This document shows positions 6,569 through 14,195 of a stretch of DNA of 37,873 nt, one piece after another. Position 1 is the first letter of the stretch; each line of letters opens with the position of its first letter. This stretch comes from Streptomyces hilarionis (GTDB lineage: Bacteria > Actinomycetota > Actinomycetes > Streptomycetales > Streptomycetaceae). Below the pieces are notes generated by a model. The model made no database searches, had not been told where the DNA came from, and saw only the letters and a program-made list of their open reading frames with translations. The stretch spans positions 1 through 37,873 of the forward strand of contig NZ_JAHHIT010000092.1 in NCBI RefSeq assembly GCF_024539675.1. The letters are read 5' to 3'. The translations under genes were made by a program, and so were the position numbers.

Positions 6569-7888
6569 CTATACGGTCGCTTCGTCCTGCGCCGGAAGGC
6601 TGTCCATGAAGGAGCTGACCGAGAACACGGCGCGGCCGGGTCCGGGCGGGCCGTAGCCGGGGGGCGAGGAGAGGCCGAAGTCCTCCATGGTCCGGCGGTA
6701 GGCCTGGAGCAGACGGATGTGGTACTCCAGCGGCGCGCCGTTCGGGTTGGCCTTGCCGAGCGGGGTCGTCGGCTCGGGGCACCAGGTGGTGAAGCGGGGC
6801 GTGATGCCGTGCGACATGAAGAACCGCAGGCCCTCGGTGGTGGACGCGATCGCCTCGTCGACCGTCTTGAACCCGAAGGGCTCGGCCATCTCGACGCCCG
6901 CGACGAAGTTGGGGATCACGTTGCGCGCGCCGAACACCTCCGCCGAGTCGAGGATCCTCTTGTGCCACTCGTCCCGGCCGACGTACCGCTCCTTGCCCGG
7001 GCAGTACATCTTGAACAGGTACTCGTCCCACACCTCGTAGTTGGGGTGGTAGATCTGCACCCCGTAGTCCTTGAAGCGCTGCACGTCGTCGCGGGGCAGC
7101 GCCTGGGCGACGACCTTGCCGATCCAGCGGCCCGGGAAGCGCTCCTCGATGGCCTTGGCGTAGTGGCCGTAGAAGTCGGCCTCGTCGCGCCCGGAGACGG
7201 TCTTGGTGATCGCGCCGCCGGTGAGGGTGTAGGCGGTGGACGCCTTCGCGGTGTCGTAGCGGTCGATGATCTCCAGGGCCTCGAGGACCTCCTCGACGTC
7301 CTTGACCCCGGTGTACGGCCGTCCCGCCGCCTTGTGCTGGCGCCAGTTGTGGTTGATGTCGCAGTACTGGCACTCCTCCTTGGCGCCGAAGTACTGGCAC
7401 ACCCGGAACACGGTCAGGTAGATCAGGTAACCCCACTGGATGGTGGGGGCGACCTCCATGACGGACTTCCCGTTGGAGAGCTTGTGCCGGTAGTACTCGG
7501 GCATGGGCGGGACGCCGACGTCGGCGATGCGCCTGCCGTCGAGGTACAGGCCGAGCACGCCCTCGTCGTCGGCGGCGACGCGGTACGGGGAGGCGGGGTT
7601 CACCCGGACCGAGACGACCGTGCGCCGCAGGTCGTAGGGGCCTCCGGTGAGGATGATCTCCTCCGGCGGGCGCCGCAGGGCGGCCTCGCCGAGCTCGGGC
7701 AGGGTGCCGTGGTCGAAGGAGAAGATGAAGTACGACTTCGGCTTGACCTCCCCCGACTCGTTGTCGCTGAGGGCGGAGGCGTCGAAGGCCACACCCCCGC
7801 GCAGCAGGTCCTCCTTGAAGACGGCCTCCCGCGGCACGTGCGGAAACCGCTCCATCAGATCCTCGACCAGCGCGGTACGGCTGCCCAT
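6569..7888 (-). CDS. Radical SAM protein with unusual cysteine spacing, function unknown
   Basis: 439 aa. A radical SAM enzyme: the probable [4Fe-4S] cysteines are C164, C173 and C176 in FRVCQYFGAKEECQYCDI, spaced CX8CX2C instead of CX3CX2C. An LTGGAIT segment near residue 225 resembles the SAM-binding GGE region. Further conserved-looking blocks are IYHPNYEVWDEYLF, GVEMAEPFGF and FTTWCPEPTTPLG. I recognise the sequence as a well-conserved Streptomyces protein but know no reaction for it. An unusually clear GGGAGGAG ribosome binding site precedes the ATG at 7888. It is divergent from aldO across about 150 bp, so the two may be co-regulated. No peptide substrate gene is visible next to it, which argues against RiPP maturation. 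Confidence 0.85.
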   Translation of the reverse strand: MGSRTALVEDLMERFPHVPREAVFKEDLLRGGVAFDASALSDNESGEVKPKSYFIFSFDHGTLPELGEAALRRPPEEIILTGGPYDLRRTVVSVRVNPASPYRVAADDEGVLGLYLDGRRIADVGVPPMPEYYRHKLSNGKSVMEVAPTIQWGYLIYLTVFRVCQYFGAKEECQYCDINHNWRQHKAAGRPYTGVKDVEEVLEALEIIDRYDTAKASTAYTLTGGAITKTVSGRDEADFYGHYAKAIEERFPGRWIGKVVAQALPRDDVQRFKDYGVQIYHPNYEVWDEYLFKMYCPGKERYVGRDEWHKRILDSAEVFGARNVIPNFVAGVEMAEPFGFKTVDEAIASTTEGLRFFMSHGITPRFTTWCPEPTTPLGKANPNGAPLEYHIRLLQAYRRTMEDFGLSSPPGYGPPGPGRAVFSVSSFMDSLPAQDEATV

Positions 7889-7984
7889 CCGATCTCTCCT
7901 CCCGGCTCAGGCGTACGACTCCTCACGGTATGCCCCTGCCGGCGCGAGGGTGGGGGCGGGGGGCCTCGTGTTGCGGGCAGGGTA

Positions 7985-8011
7985 GGTTCCACCGGGGAAC
8001 CGAGGGTTCCC
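7985..8011. promoter_or_regulatory. Overlapping inverted repeats between the radical SAM gene and aldO
   Basis: GGTTCC-N5-GGAACC (7985-8001) overlaps GGGAACC-GAG-GGTTCCC (7995-8011), giving three evenly spaced half sites. It lies 29 bp before the aldO start and about 100 bp before the radical SAM start. It could be an operator or a leader hairpin for aldO. Confidence 0.45.
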
Positions 8012-8039
8012 GGACTCCTCGGAAGGGGCGAGCAGCCGC

Positions 8040-9284
8040 ATGACGCAGACCGTGACCAACTGGGCCGGCAACATCGTCTTCAGCGCCGGGGAGGTGCGCC
8101 GCCCGCGCTCCCTGGACGAGCTGCGCACGCTGGTCGCGGGGAGCGCCCGGGTCCGGGTGCTCGGCAGCGGGCACTCCTTCAACGAGATCGCCGAGCCGGG
8201 CGCCGACGGGGTGCTGGTGTCGCTGGACGGCCTGAGCGGCGCGATCGACGTCGACACGGCGGCCCGCACGGTACGGGTCGGCGGCGGCGTCCGGTACGCC
8301 GAGCTGGCGCGCCGGGTGCACGAGCGGGGCCTCGCCCTCGCGAACATGGCCTCCCTGCCGCACATCTCGGTCGCCGGGTCGGTGGCGACCGGCACCCACG
8401 GGTCCGGGGTGGCCAACGGTCCGCTGGCCGCCTCGGTGCGGGAGGTGGAGATCGTCACCGCCGACGGCTCCACGGTGGTCGTCGGACGGGGCGAGCGGCG
8501 GTTCGAGGGCGCCGTCACCTCGCTGGGCGCCCTCGGCGTCGTCACCGCGCTCACCCTCGACCTGGAGCCCGCCTACGAGGTGGAGCAGCACCTGTTCACC
8601 GAACTCCCGCTGGAGGGGCTCGACTTCGAGACGGTCGCGGGCGCGGCGTACAGCGTCAGCCTGTTCACGGACTGGGGCGCGCCGGGGTTCCGGCAGGTGT
8701 GGGTGAAGCGGCGCACGGACGAGCCGCTCGCCGCGTTCCCGTGGGCCGAGCCCGCCGTGGAGGCGCTGCATCCGGTGCCGGGCATGCCGGCCGTGAACTG
8801 CACCGCGCAGCTGGGGGCGCCCGGACCGTGGCACGAGAGGCTGCCGCACTTCAGGGCGGAGTTCACCCCGAGCAGCGGCAACGAATTGCAGAGCGAGTAC
8901 CTGCTGCCGCGTCCGCACGCCCTGCGGGCGCTGCGGGCGATCGACGGGATCCGCCGGACGGTCGCCCCCGCGCTTCAGATCTGCGAGGTGCGCACGGTGG
9001 CGGCCGACGAGCAGTGGCTGAGCCCCTCCTACGGCCGGGACACGGTGGCGCTGCACTTCACGTGGATCGAGGACACGGCGGCGGTGCTGCCGGTGGTGCG
9101 GGCCGTGGAAGCGGCGCTGGAGCCCTTCGAGCCGCGTCCCCACTGGGGCAAGGTCTTCGAGCTGCCCGCCCACGCGGTGCGCGGCCGATACCCCCGGATC
9201 GACGACTTCACGGCGCTCGCGCGGGTGCTGGATCCGGCCGGCAAGTTCAGCAACGCCTTCGTGCGCGACGTTCTGGGCGGCTGA
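8040..9284 (+). CDS. aldO: Alditol oxidase (AldO/xylitol oxidase type)
   Basis: 414 aa, close to the length of AldO of S. coelicolor, which it resembles along its whole length. AldO is a soluble flavoprotein of the VAO family that oxidises terminal hydroxyls of alditols such as xylitol and sorbitol to aldoses and makes H2O2. The covalent FAD histidine is H45 in GSGHSFNEIA. The FAD domain continues with VGGGVRYAELA and SVAGSVATGTHGSG. The C-terminal cap ends in HWGKVFEL and LDPAGKFSNAFVRDVL. A GGAAGGGG stretch lies upstream of the ATG. Broad database names such as D-arabinono-1,4-lactone oxidase describe the same fold, but the match to AldO is specific. Confidence 0.93.
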   Translation: MTQTVTNWAGNIVFSAGEVRRPRSLDELRTLVAGSARVRVLGSGHSFNEIAEPGADGVLVSLDGLSGAIDVDTAARTVRVGGGVRYAELARRVHERGLALANMASLPHISVAGSVATGTHGSGVANGPLAASVREVEIVTADGSTVVVGRGERRFEGAVTSLGALGVVTALTLDLEPAYEVEQHLFTELPLEGLDFETVAGAAYSVSLFTDWGAPGFRQVWVKRRTDEPLAAFPWAEPAVEALHPVPGMPAVNCTAQLGAPGPWHERLPHFRAEFTPSSGNELQSEYLLPRPHALRALRAIDGIRRTVAPALQICEVRTVAADEQWLSPSYGRDTVALHFTWIEDTAAVLPVVRAVEAALEPFEPRPHWGKVFELPAHAVRGRYPRIDDFTALARVLDPAGKFSNAFVRDVLGG

Positions 9285-9330
9285 CGTCCGACCGGCCCGC
9301 GCGACTTTATAAAGCCCCTTTCCTAACCCC

Positions 9331-9359
9331 TTGTCGAACCGGGTGGCACGCCATAGCCT
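9331..9359 (+). promoter_or_regulatory. Candidate promoter of the ROK regulator gene
   Basis: TTGTCG, 17 nt, then TAGCCT fits a Streptomyces vegetative promoter. The -35 lies inside TAACCCCTTGTCGAAC, which is nearly repeated at the promoter of the sugar ABC operon. A perfect 10-bp palindrome, CTTTATAAAG (9305-9314), sits just upstream. Confidence 0.5.
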
Positions 9360-9435
9360 GGCGCGGCGCCGGAGCCGTCGCGGCGCCGGCCCGCCCGGCA
9401 CGCGAAGGGACGGAAGGGATGAGGGGGCACATTCC

Positions 9436-10689
9436 ATGAAGCGCGGCACGTCACGGGACATCCGCACCGCGAACCGCTACGAGGTGCTGCGCCAGATCAT
9501 CGCCGCGTCGCCCACCTCCCGGCAGGAGCTCGCGGCCACGACCGGACTCTCGCTCGCCACGGTCGCCACCCTCGTCGGCGAGCTGCTCGACCTCCGCATG
9601 ATCACGGAAGTCGGGTTCGAGGACTCGGCGGGCGGCCGCCCCCGGGGACTCGTGGCCGTCAACGCGTCGGGGGGCGCGTTGATCGGCGTGGACATCGCGG
9701 AGACGTACGTCCATGTGGAGCTGTTCGATCTCGCGCTGAACGTGCTGGCGCGCGCCGAGGAGAACATGCGGCCCGGCGAGAGCCGCCCGCAGCAGGTGGT
9801 GAGCCTCGTCGCCGCGGCCGCCGGCTCGGTCGTCGCCCAGGCCGGGGTGGAGGCCGCCCGGGTGCTCGGCGTCGGGGTGAGCGTGCCCGGCCAGGTGGAC
9901 CGCGCGACGGGCGTCTCCGAGTACGCCGCCAACTGGGACTGGCACGACGTGCCGTTGCTCGACCTCCTCGCGGAACACATCGCCTATCCGCTCTACCTGG
10001 ACAATCCGCTGCGGGCCGGCGCGGTCGCCGAGCTGTGGTTCGGGGCGGCCCGCGGGCACGGGGACGCCGTGGTGGTCAACCTCGGCACCGGCGTCGGCGC
10101 CGGTCTGGTGCTCGGCGGCGAACTGCACCGGGGGGTGAGCAACAGCGCGGGCGAGTGGGGGCACACCACCCTCGTCCTGGACGGCCGGCCCTGCCGTTGC
10201 GGCAACCGCGGCTGCGTGGAGACCTACGTCGGCGCGCCCGGCATCATGCAGAATCTCGGTGAACTCTTCCCGGACAGCCCGCTGTTGCATCCCGACGACC
10301 AGACGGCCACCATCGACGCGCTGGCGGTCGCGGTCGCCGCGGACGAGCCGTCGGCCGTCCGGGTCGTCCGCGAGACCGCGCGGTATCTCGGGGCGGGCAT
10401 CGCCAACCTCATCAACGTGCTCAATCCCGAGGTGGTCGTGCTGAGCAGCTGGGTCGCGGCCCGGCTCGGCGAGCCCCTGGTGAAGGAGGTGCGCGAGGCG
10501 GTGGCGCGGCACGCCCTGAAGCGGCCGCTGGCGGCCAACCGGATCGTCATCAGCCCGATCCCGACCGATCCGGCCTGTCTGGGCGCGGCGACGTTCGCTC
10601 TCGAAGGCGCGCTCCAGTCGGTCGGCCAGCGCAACGTCAGACGCACCGCCGCCGCGGGAGGACGCAGCCGCACGGCGTCGGCCGGATGA
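9436..10689 (+). CDS. ROK family transcriptional regulator
   Basis: 417 aa. An N-terminal winged helix-turn-helix (about 13-60; SRQELAATTGLSLATVATLVGEL) is followed by a ROK sugar-sensing domain. The ROK zinc ligands are visible as H243 (GEWGHTTL) and C253, C255, C260 (CRCGNRGC), with a phosphate-loop-like segment GTGVGAGLVLGG. Regulators of this kind usually repress sugar uptake genes and release DNA when they bind a sugar. The sugar operon starts about 350 bp downstream and shares a promoter-region motif with this gene, so it is the likely target along with the gene itself. ATG 9436 was chosen because it starts at the helix-turn-helix and follows AGGGGG. The frame is open upstream. Confidence 0.9.
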   Translation: MKRGTSRDIRTANRYEVLRQIIAASPTSRQELAATTGLSLATVATLVGELLDLRMITEVGFEDSAGGRPRGLVAVNASGGALIGVDIAETYVHVELFDLALNVLARAEENMRPGESRPQQVVSLVAAAAGSVVAQAGVEAARVLGVGVSVPGQVDRATGVSEYAANWDWHDVPLLDLLAEHIAYPLYLDNPLRAGAVAELWFGAARGHGDAVVVNLGTGVGAGLVLGGELHRGVSNSAGEWGHTTLVLDGRPCRCGNRGCVETYVGAPGIMQNLGELFPDSPLLHPDDQTATIDALAVAVAADEPSAVRVVRETARYLGAGIANLINVLNPEVVVLSSWVAARLGEPLVKEVREAVARHALKRPLAANRIVISPIPTDPACLGAATFALEGALQSVGQRNVRRTAAAGGRSRTASAG

Positions 10690-10775
10690 GCGGGAGCAGC
10701 CGTGCGCGGCGCCTCGTCGACGCCGGCAGGGCGCTCCCCGGGCGGTAGCGCGCCCGGGGGTCGCCCCCTTGGACC

Positions 10776-10808
10776 GAGGGCCGCCGGCCCCTGACACCGG
10801 CGGCCCTC
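10776..10808 (+). terminator. Terminator after the ROK regulator gene
   Basis: GAGGGCCGCCGG and CCGGCGGCCCTC form a perfect 12-bp stem with a 9-nt loop, 87 bp past the stop codon. It separates the regulator from the ABC operon. The rest of the 346-bp gap (10690-11035) holds the operon promoter and no ORF that I can support. Confidence 0.7.
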
Positions 10809-10928
10809 ACCTCCCTTCCCGCGCCCCGTCGGCGCACCGCACCGCTCCTGCGTCAACACGCTCCCGGAGTCCGCCCGTTCGCCATACCGAACGGATCGCA
10901 ACGCTTCGAACAGACTTCGTCCAACCCC

Positions 10929-10957
10929 TTGCCGAAGCCTTAGCCGAAGGTTAACGT
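10929..10957 (+). promoter_or_regulatory. Candidate promoter of the sugar ABC/lacZ operon
   Basis: TTGCCG, 17 nt, then TAACGT. The region CCAACCCCTTGCCGAAG matches the -35 region of the ROK gene. The spacer contains CCGAAGCCTTAGCCGAAGG, a short repeat of CCGAAG that could be part of an operator. The start codon is about 80 bp downstream. Confidence 0.5.
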
Positions 10958-11035
10958 CCCGCTCCGCGGCGCCATGTGAGGGCATCCGGCGCCGAAGCCG
11001 CCGAGCGCAGCCGTACTCGAGACAAGGACGTCATC

Positions 11036-12301
11036 ATGTCGGCAATGAGCAACAGCAACTGGTCCCGCCGCTCCCTCTTCCGGGCCGCGGCGGGCATGGC
11101 CGCGGCCGGCACGCTCGCCGCCTGCGGCAGCAACAACGGCAGGGGCGGAGGGTCGGGCTCGGGCGTCGACCTGACGCAGTTCTTCCACGCGTACGGCGAG
11201 CAGGGCACCGAGCAGGCGATCAGGAAGTACGCGAAGGCCTACGACAAGGCGAACGTGACCACCCAGTGGATCACCAGCGCCGACTTCGAGAGCAAGCTCT
11301 TCGCCACGTTGCTCACCAAGAACGCGCCGGACCTGTTCGAGTTCCACCCGCAGATCCAGATGATCAAGAGCGGCCAGGTGGCGGACCTGACCGACATCAT
11401 CGAACCGGTCAAGAGCGACTTCAACCCGGCCGACATCAAGTCGCACACGGTCGACGGCAAGATATACGGCGTCCGCATGATCGACGACCCGCAGTTCTTC
11501 TTCTACCGCAAGTCGATGCTGGAGAAGGCCAAGGTCCAGGTCCCGACCACGCTCGACGAGCTGATGGAGGCCGCGGCCAAGCTCACCACCGGCAAGGTCA
11601 AGGGCCTGTACATGGGCGACGACCTGCACAGCGTCATCAGCCCGATGATCTGGTCCGCGGGCGCCGACACCCTCGACGAGAAGAACCAGATCGCCTACCA
11701 CACCCCGGGCGTCGTCGAGGGCATCAAGAAGATGCGCAAGCTGTTCACCAGCGGCCACCTGCTGCTCGGCGCGCCGACCGCGTCCTGGGACCCCGCCTCG
11801 TTCATCCAGGGCCTGTGCGCCATCCAGTTCTGCGGCATGTGGGCGATGCCGGCCATCCAGAAGGCGCTCGGCGACGACTGGGGCGTCTTCCCCTTCCCCA
11901 AGACCGTCGACTCCGGCAAGCAGTCGGTCTACAACGGCGGCTGGTCGATGTTCGTCAACGCCAAGGGCAAGGACGTGGACGCGGCCAAGGAGTACGTCAA
12001 GTGGCTGTGGATCGACCAGAAGAAGTACCAGGAGGAGTGGGCCACCTCCTTCGGCTTCCACATCCCGCCGCGCACCTCGATCGCGCAGACCGCCACCAAG
12101 CTCAAGTCGGGCAACGCCGCCGAGGGCGTCAAGCTGTTCAACGAGTTCGGGCACTTCGACAACATCGGCTGGACCCAGGCCATGATCACCTCGCTCGAGG
12201 ACGTCTTCGCCAACGCCGTGCGCAAGGACATGGACCCGGAGGCCGCGCTGGACAAGGCGGACGCGGCCGTCAACCGCGAACTCAAGAAGCTGTTCGGATA
12301 G
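11036..12301 (+). CDS. Sugar ABC transporter substrate-binding lipoprotein
   Basis: 421 aa. It starts with a twin-arginine signal (SRRSLFRAAAG) and a lipobox ending at C30 (TLAAC), so it is exported and held on the outer face of the membrane. The body is a family 1 extracellular solute-binding protein, with blocks such as PDLFEFHPQ, VDGKIYGVRM, YNGGWSMFVNAKGKD and AKEYVKWLW. It captures an oligosaccharide and delivers it to the two permeases that follow. With lacZ at the operon's end, a beta-galactoside is the likely ligand, which is inferred. No ATPase gene is in the operon. Streptomyces sugar importers usually share MsiK encoded elsewhere. AAGGA lies 8 nt before the ATG. Confidence 0.92.
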   Translation: MSAMSNSNWSRRSLFRAAAGMAAAGTLAACGSNNGRGGGSGSGVDLTQFFHAYGEQGTEQAIRKYAKAYDKANVTTQWITSADFESKLFATLLTKNAPDLFEFHPQIQMIKSGQVADLTDIIEPVKSDFNPADIKSHTVDGKIYGVRMIDDPQFFFYRKSMLEKAKVQVPTTLDELMEAAAKLTTGKVKGLYMGDDLHSVISPMIWSAGADTLDEKNQIAYHTPGVVEGIKKMRKLFTSGHLLLGAPTASWDPASFIQGLCAIQFCGMWAMPAIQKALGDDWGVFPFPKTVDSGKQSVYNGGWSMFVNAKGKDVDAAKEYVKWLWIDQKKYQEEWATSFGFHIPPRTSIAQTATKLKSGNAAEGVKLFNEFGHFDNIGWTQAMITSLEDVFANAVRKDMDPEAALDKADAAVNRELKKLFG

Positions 12302-12321
12302 GCCGCGGGACGGACTGCGTC

Positions 12322-13287
12322 ATGTCGACGACCGAGGCGCGCGACCGCGCGCACCCCGCCCCGGCCAAGGCCTCCCCGGCCGGGCCGCGGCGGGCGCTGC
12401 GGGGCAGCCCCACCCTCAACTTCTGGCTCTTCACCGGGCCGTTCCTCATCGGTCTGGCGATCTTCGTCTACGCGCCGATCCTGTGGAGCATCTGGCTCAG
12501 CTTCTTCGAAGCCCGCTTCACCGTCACGCCCGACAAGTTCGTCGGCTTCGAGAACTACACGTACATGCTGACGAACGACGACTTCGTCGGCTCGCTCGTC
12601 ACCTTCACCGTCTTCGCCGCGTTCATCGTGCCCACCACCTGGGCGGTCTCGCTGGGCCTGGCCCTGCTGGTGAACCGGCTGCGCTTCATGCGGGCCTTCT
12701 TCCGCTCGGTCTTCTTCCTGCCGACCGCGTGCAGCTACGTGGCCGCCTCGCTGATCTGGAAGATGTCCATCTTCAGCGGGGTCCGCTTCGGCATGATGAA
12801 CACGGTCCTCGGCTGGTTCGGGGTCGACAACATCGCCTGGCTGGTCGATCCCAACCCGCCCTGGTACTGGCTCGTCATCGTCTCAGCCCGGCTGTGGCTT
12901 CAGTCCGGCTTCTACATGATCCTGTTCCTGGCCGCGTTGCAGAACATCCCGGGCGAGCTGTACGAGGCGGCCGCCATCGACGGCGCCAAGCCGGGCTGGC
13001 AGACCTTCCGCCACATCACCCTGCCCCAGCTGCGCGCCACGTCCACCGCGGTCATCCTGCTGCTGCTCATCGCCGCCTACCAGGCCTTCGACGAGTTCTT
13101 CAACCTCCTGTCGAAGACGACCTGGGGCCGGCCGCCCCTGGTCGAGCTGTACTACAAGGCCCTCGGTGAGAGCCAGGACTACGGCGCCGGCAGCGCGGGC
13201 GCGGTGATCCTGACCGTGCTGATCTGCGCGGTGACCCTGCTCCAGGGCAAGTTCCTGGGCTTCGGAAGGGGGGAGGAGTCCAAGTGA
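12322..13287 (+). CDS. Sugar ABC transporter permease (MalF type)
   Basis: 321 aa with about six membrane helices, the first at FWLFTGPFLIGLAIFVYAPI. The EAA loop that contacts the ATPase is visible at about 213-236 (YEAAAIDGAKPGWQTFRHIT). It pairs with the next gene to form the channel for the sugar held by the upstream lipoprotein. It starts 21 nt after the previous stop and overlaps the next start by 4 nt (GTGA), typical of a co-translated operon. Confidence 0.92.
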   Translation: MSTTEARDRAHPAPAKASPAGPRRALRGSPTLNFWLFTGPFLIGLAIFVYAPILWSIWLSFFEARFTVTPDKFVGFENYTYMLTNDDFVGSLVTFTVFAAFIVPTTWAVSLGLALLVNRLRFMRAFFRSVFFLPTACSYVAASLIWKMSIFSGVRFGMMNTVLGWFGVDNIAWLVDPNPPWYWLVIVSARLWLQSGFYMILFLAALQNIPGELYEAAAIDGAKPGWQTFRHITLPQLRATSTAVILLLLIAAYQAFDEFFNLLSKTTWGRPPLVELYYKALGESQDYGAGSAGAVILTVLICAVTLLQGKFLGFGRGEESK

Positions 13288-14183
13288 CCACCACACTGCC
13301 CGAGGTGCGCGAACCCGCGCCCCCCTCGTCCGGCAAGGTCCGCCGCGGCAGGCGCGGCGGCGGCGTGATGAGCTCCACCGGGCTGTACATCGCCACCGGG
13401 AGCGCCGCGTTCTTCTTCCTCGTCCCGTTCTACCTGCTGGTCCGCAACGCCCTCTCCACCGACGCCGAGATCACCGGGGAGAACTGGAAGTTCTTCCCCA
13501 CCGACCTCCAGTGGGGCAACGTCAGAGAACTCTTCACGGACGAGACGGTGCCCTTCGCGCAGTCCCTGTGGAACTCCGCGGTCGTGGCCACCCTGCACAC
13601 CGTCGGCGTCCTCCTGGTGTGCTCGCTCGCCGGCTACGGCCTCGCCCGCATCCCCTACCGGCACGCCAACAAGGTCTTCTACGCCGTCCTGGGCACCCTG
13701 ATGGTGCCGACGGCGGTCACCTTCGTCCCGAGCTTCGTCCTGGTGTCGTCGCTCGGCTGGGTGGACACCTACCGTGGTCTGATCGTCCCGGGACTGTTCA
13801 GCGGTTTCACGTGCTTCCTCTTCCGGCAGTACTTCCTCGGGTTCCCCAGGGAACTGGAGGAGGCGGCGCGGGTGGACGGACTGGGCTACTGGGGCGCGTA
13901 CTGGCGCATCGTGGTGCCCAACTCGCTGAACTTCTTCGCGGCGATGGCGACCATCACGTTCATCAACGGCTGGAACTCCTTCCTGTGGCCGCTGGTCATC
14001 GGCCAGGACCCGGGTTCGTGGACCGTCCAGGTCGCGCTCTCCAACTACATGACCAACCAGACCGTCATCTTCCACCTGATCTTCATGGCGACCGCCTTTT
14101 CCATCCTGCCCCTGGTGTTCGTGTTCCTCTTCCTCCAGCGCTGGCTGGTCCAGGGGATCGCACAGACCGGCATCAAGGGCTGA
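13284..14183 (+). CDS. Sugar ABC transporter permease (MalG type)
   Basis: 299 aa, six predicted helices, with the first near residue 33-53 (YIATGSAAFFFLVPFYLLV). The EAA loop is at about 190-213 (ELEEAARVDGLGYWGAYWR). It begins with GTG overlapping the previous stop by 4 nt and ends 12 nt before lacZ. It forms the second half of the importer channel. Confidence 0.92.
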   Translation: MTTTLPEVREPAPPSSGKVRRGRRGGGVMSSTGLYIATGSAAFFFLVPFYLLVRNALSTDAEITGENWKFFPTDLQWGNVRELFTDETVPFAQSLWNSAVVATLHTVGVLLVCSLAGYGLARIPYRHANKVFYAVLGTLMVPTAVTFVPSFVLVSSLGWVDTYRGLIVPGLFSGFTCFLFRQYFLGFPRELEEAARVDGLGYWGAYWRIVVPNSLNFFAAMATITFINGWNSFLWPLVIGQDPGSWTVQVALSNYMTNQTVIFHLIFMATAFSILPLVFVFLFLQRWLVQGIAQTGIKG

Positions 14184-14195
14184 CCTAGGAGACCG

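Noticed and set aside
6569..7888. RiPP-maturing radical SAM system
   Set aside because: No precursor-like small ORF with a leader or RiPP recognition domain is adjacent, and the protein lacks a SPASM-type Cys-rich C-terminus.
5999..9439. Very long plus-strand open frame across the CBM2, radical SAM and aldO genes
   Set aside because: Its translation is Arg/Gly/Pro/Ala-rich with no domain, and it runs opposite to or out of frame with clear family members. It is a by-product of high GC content.
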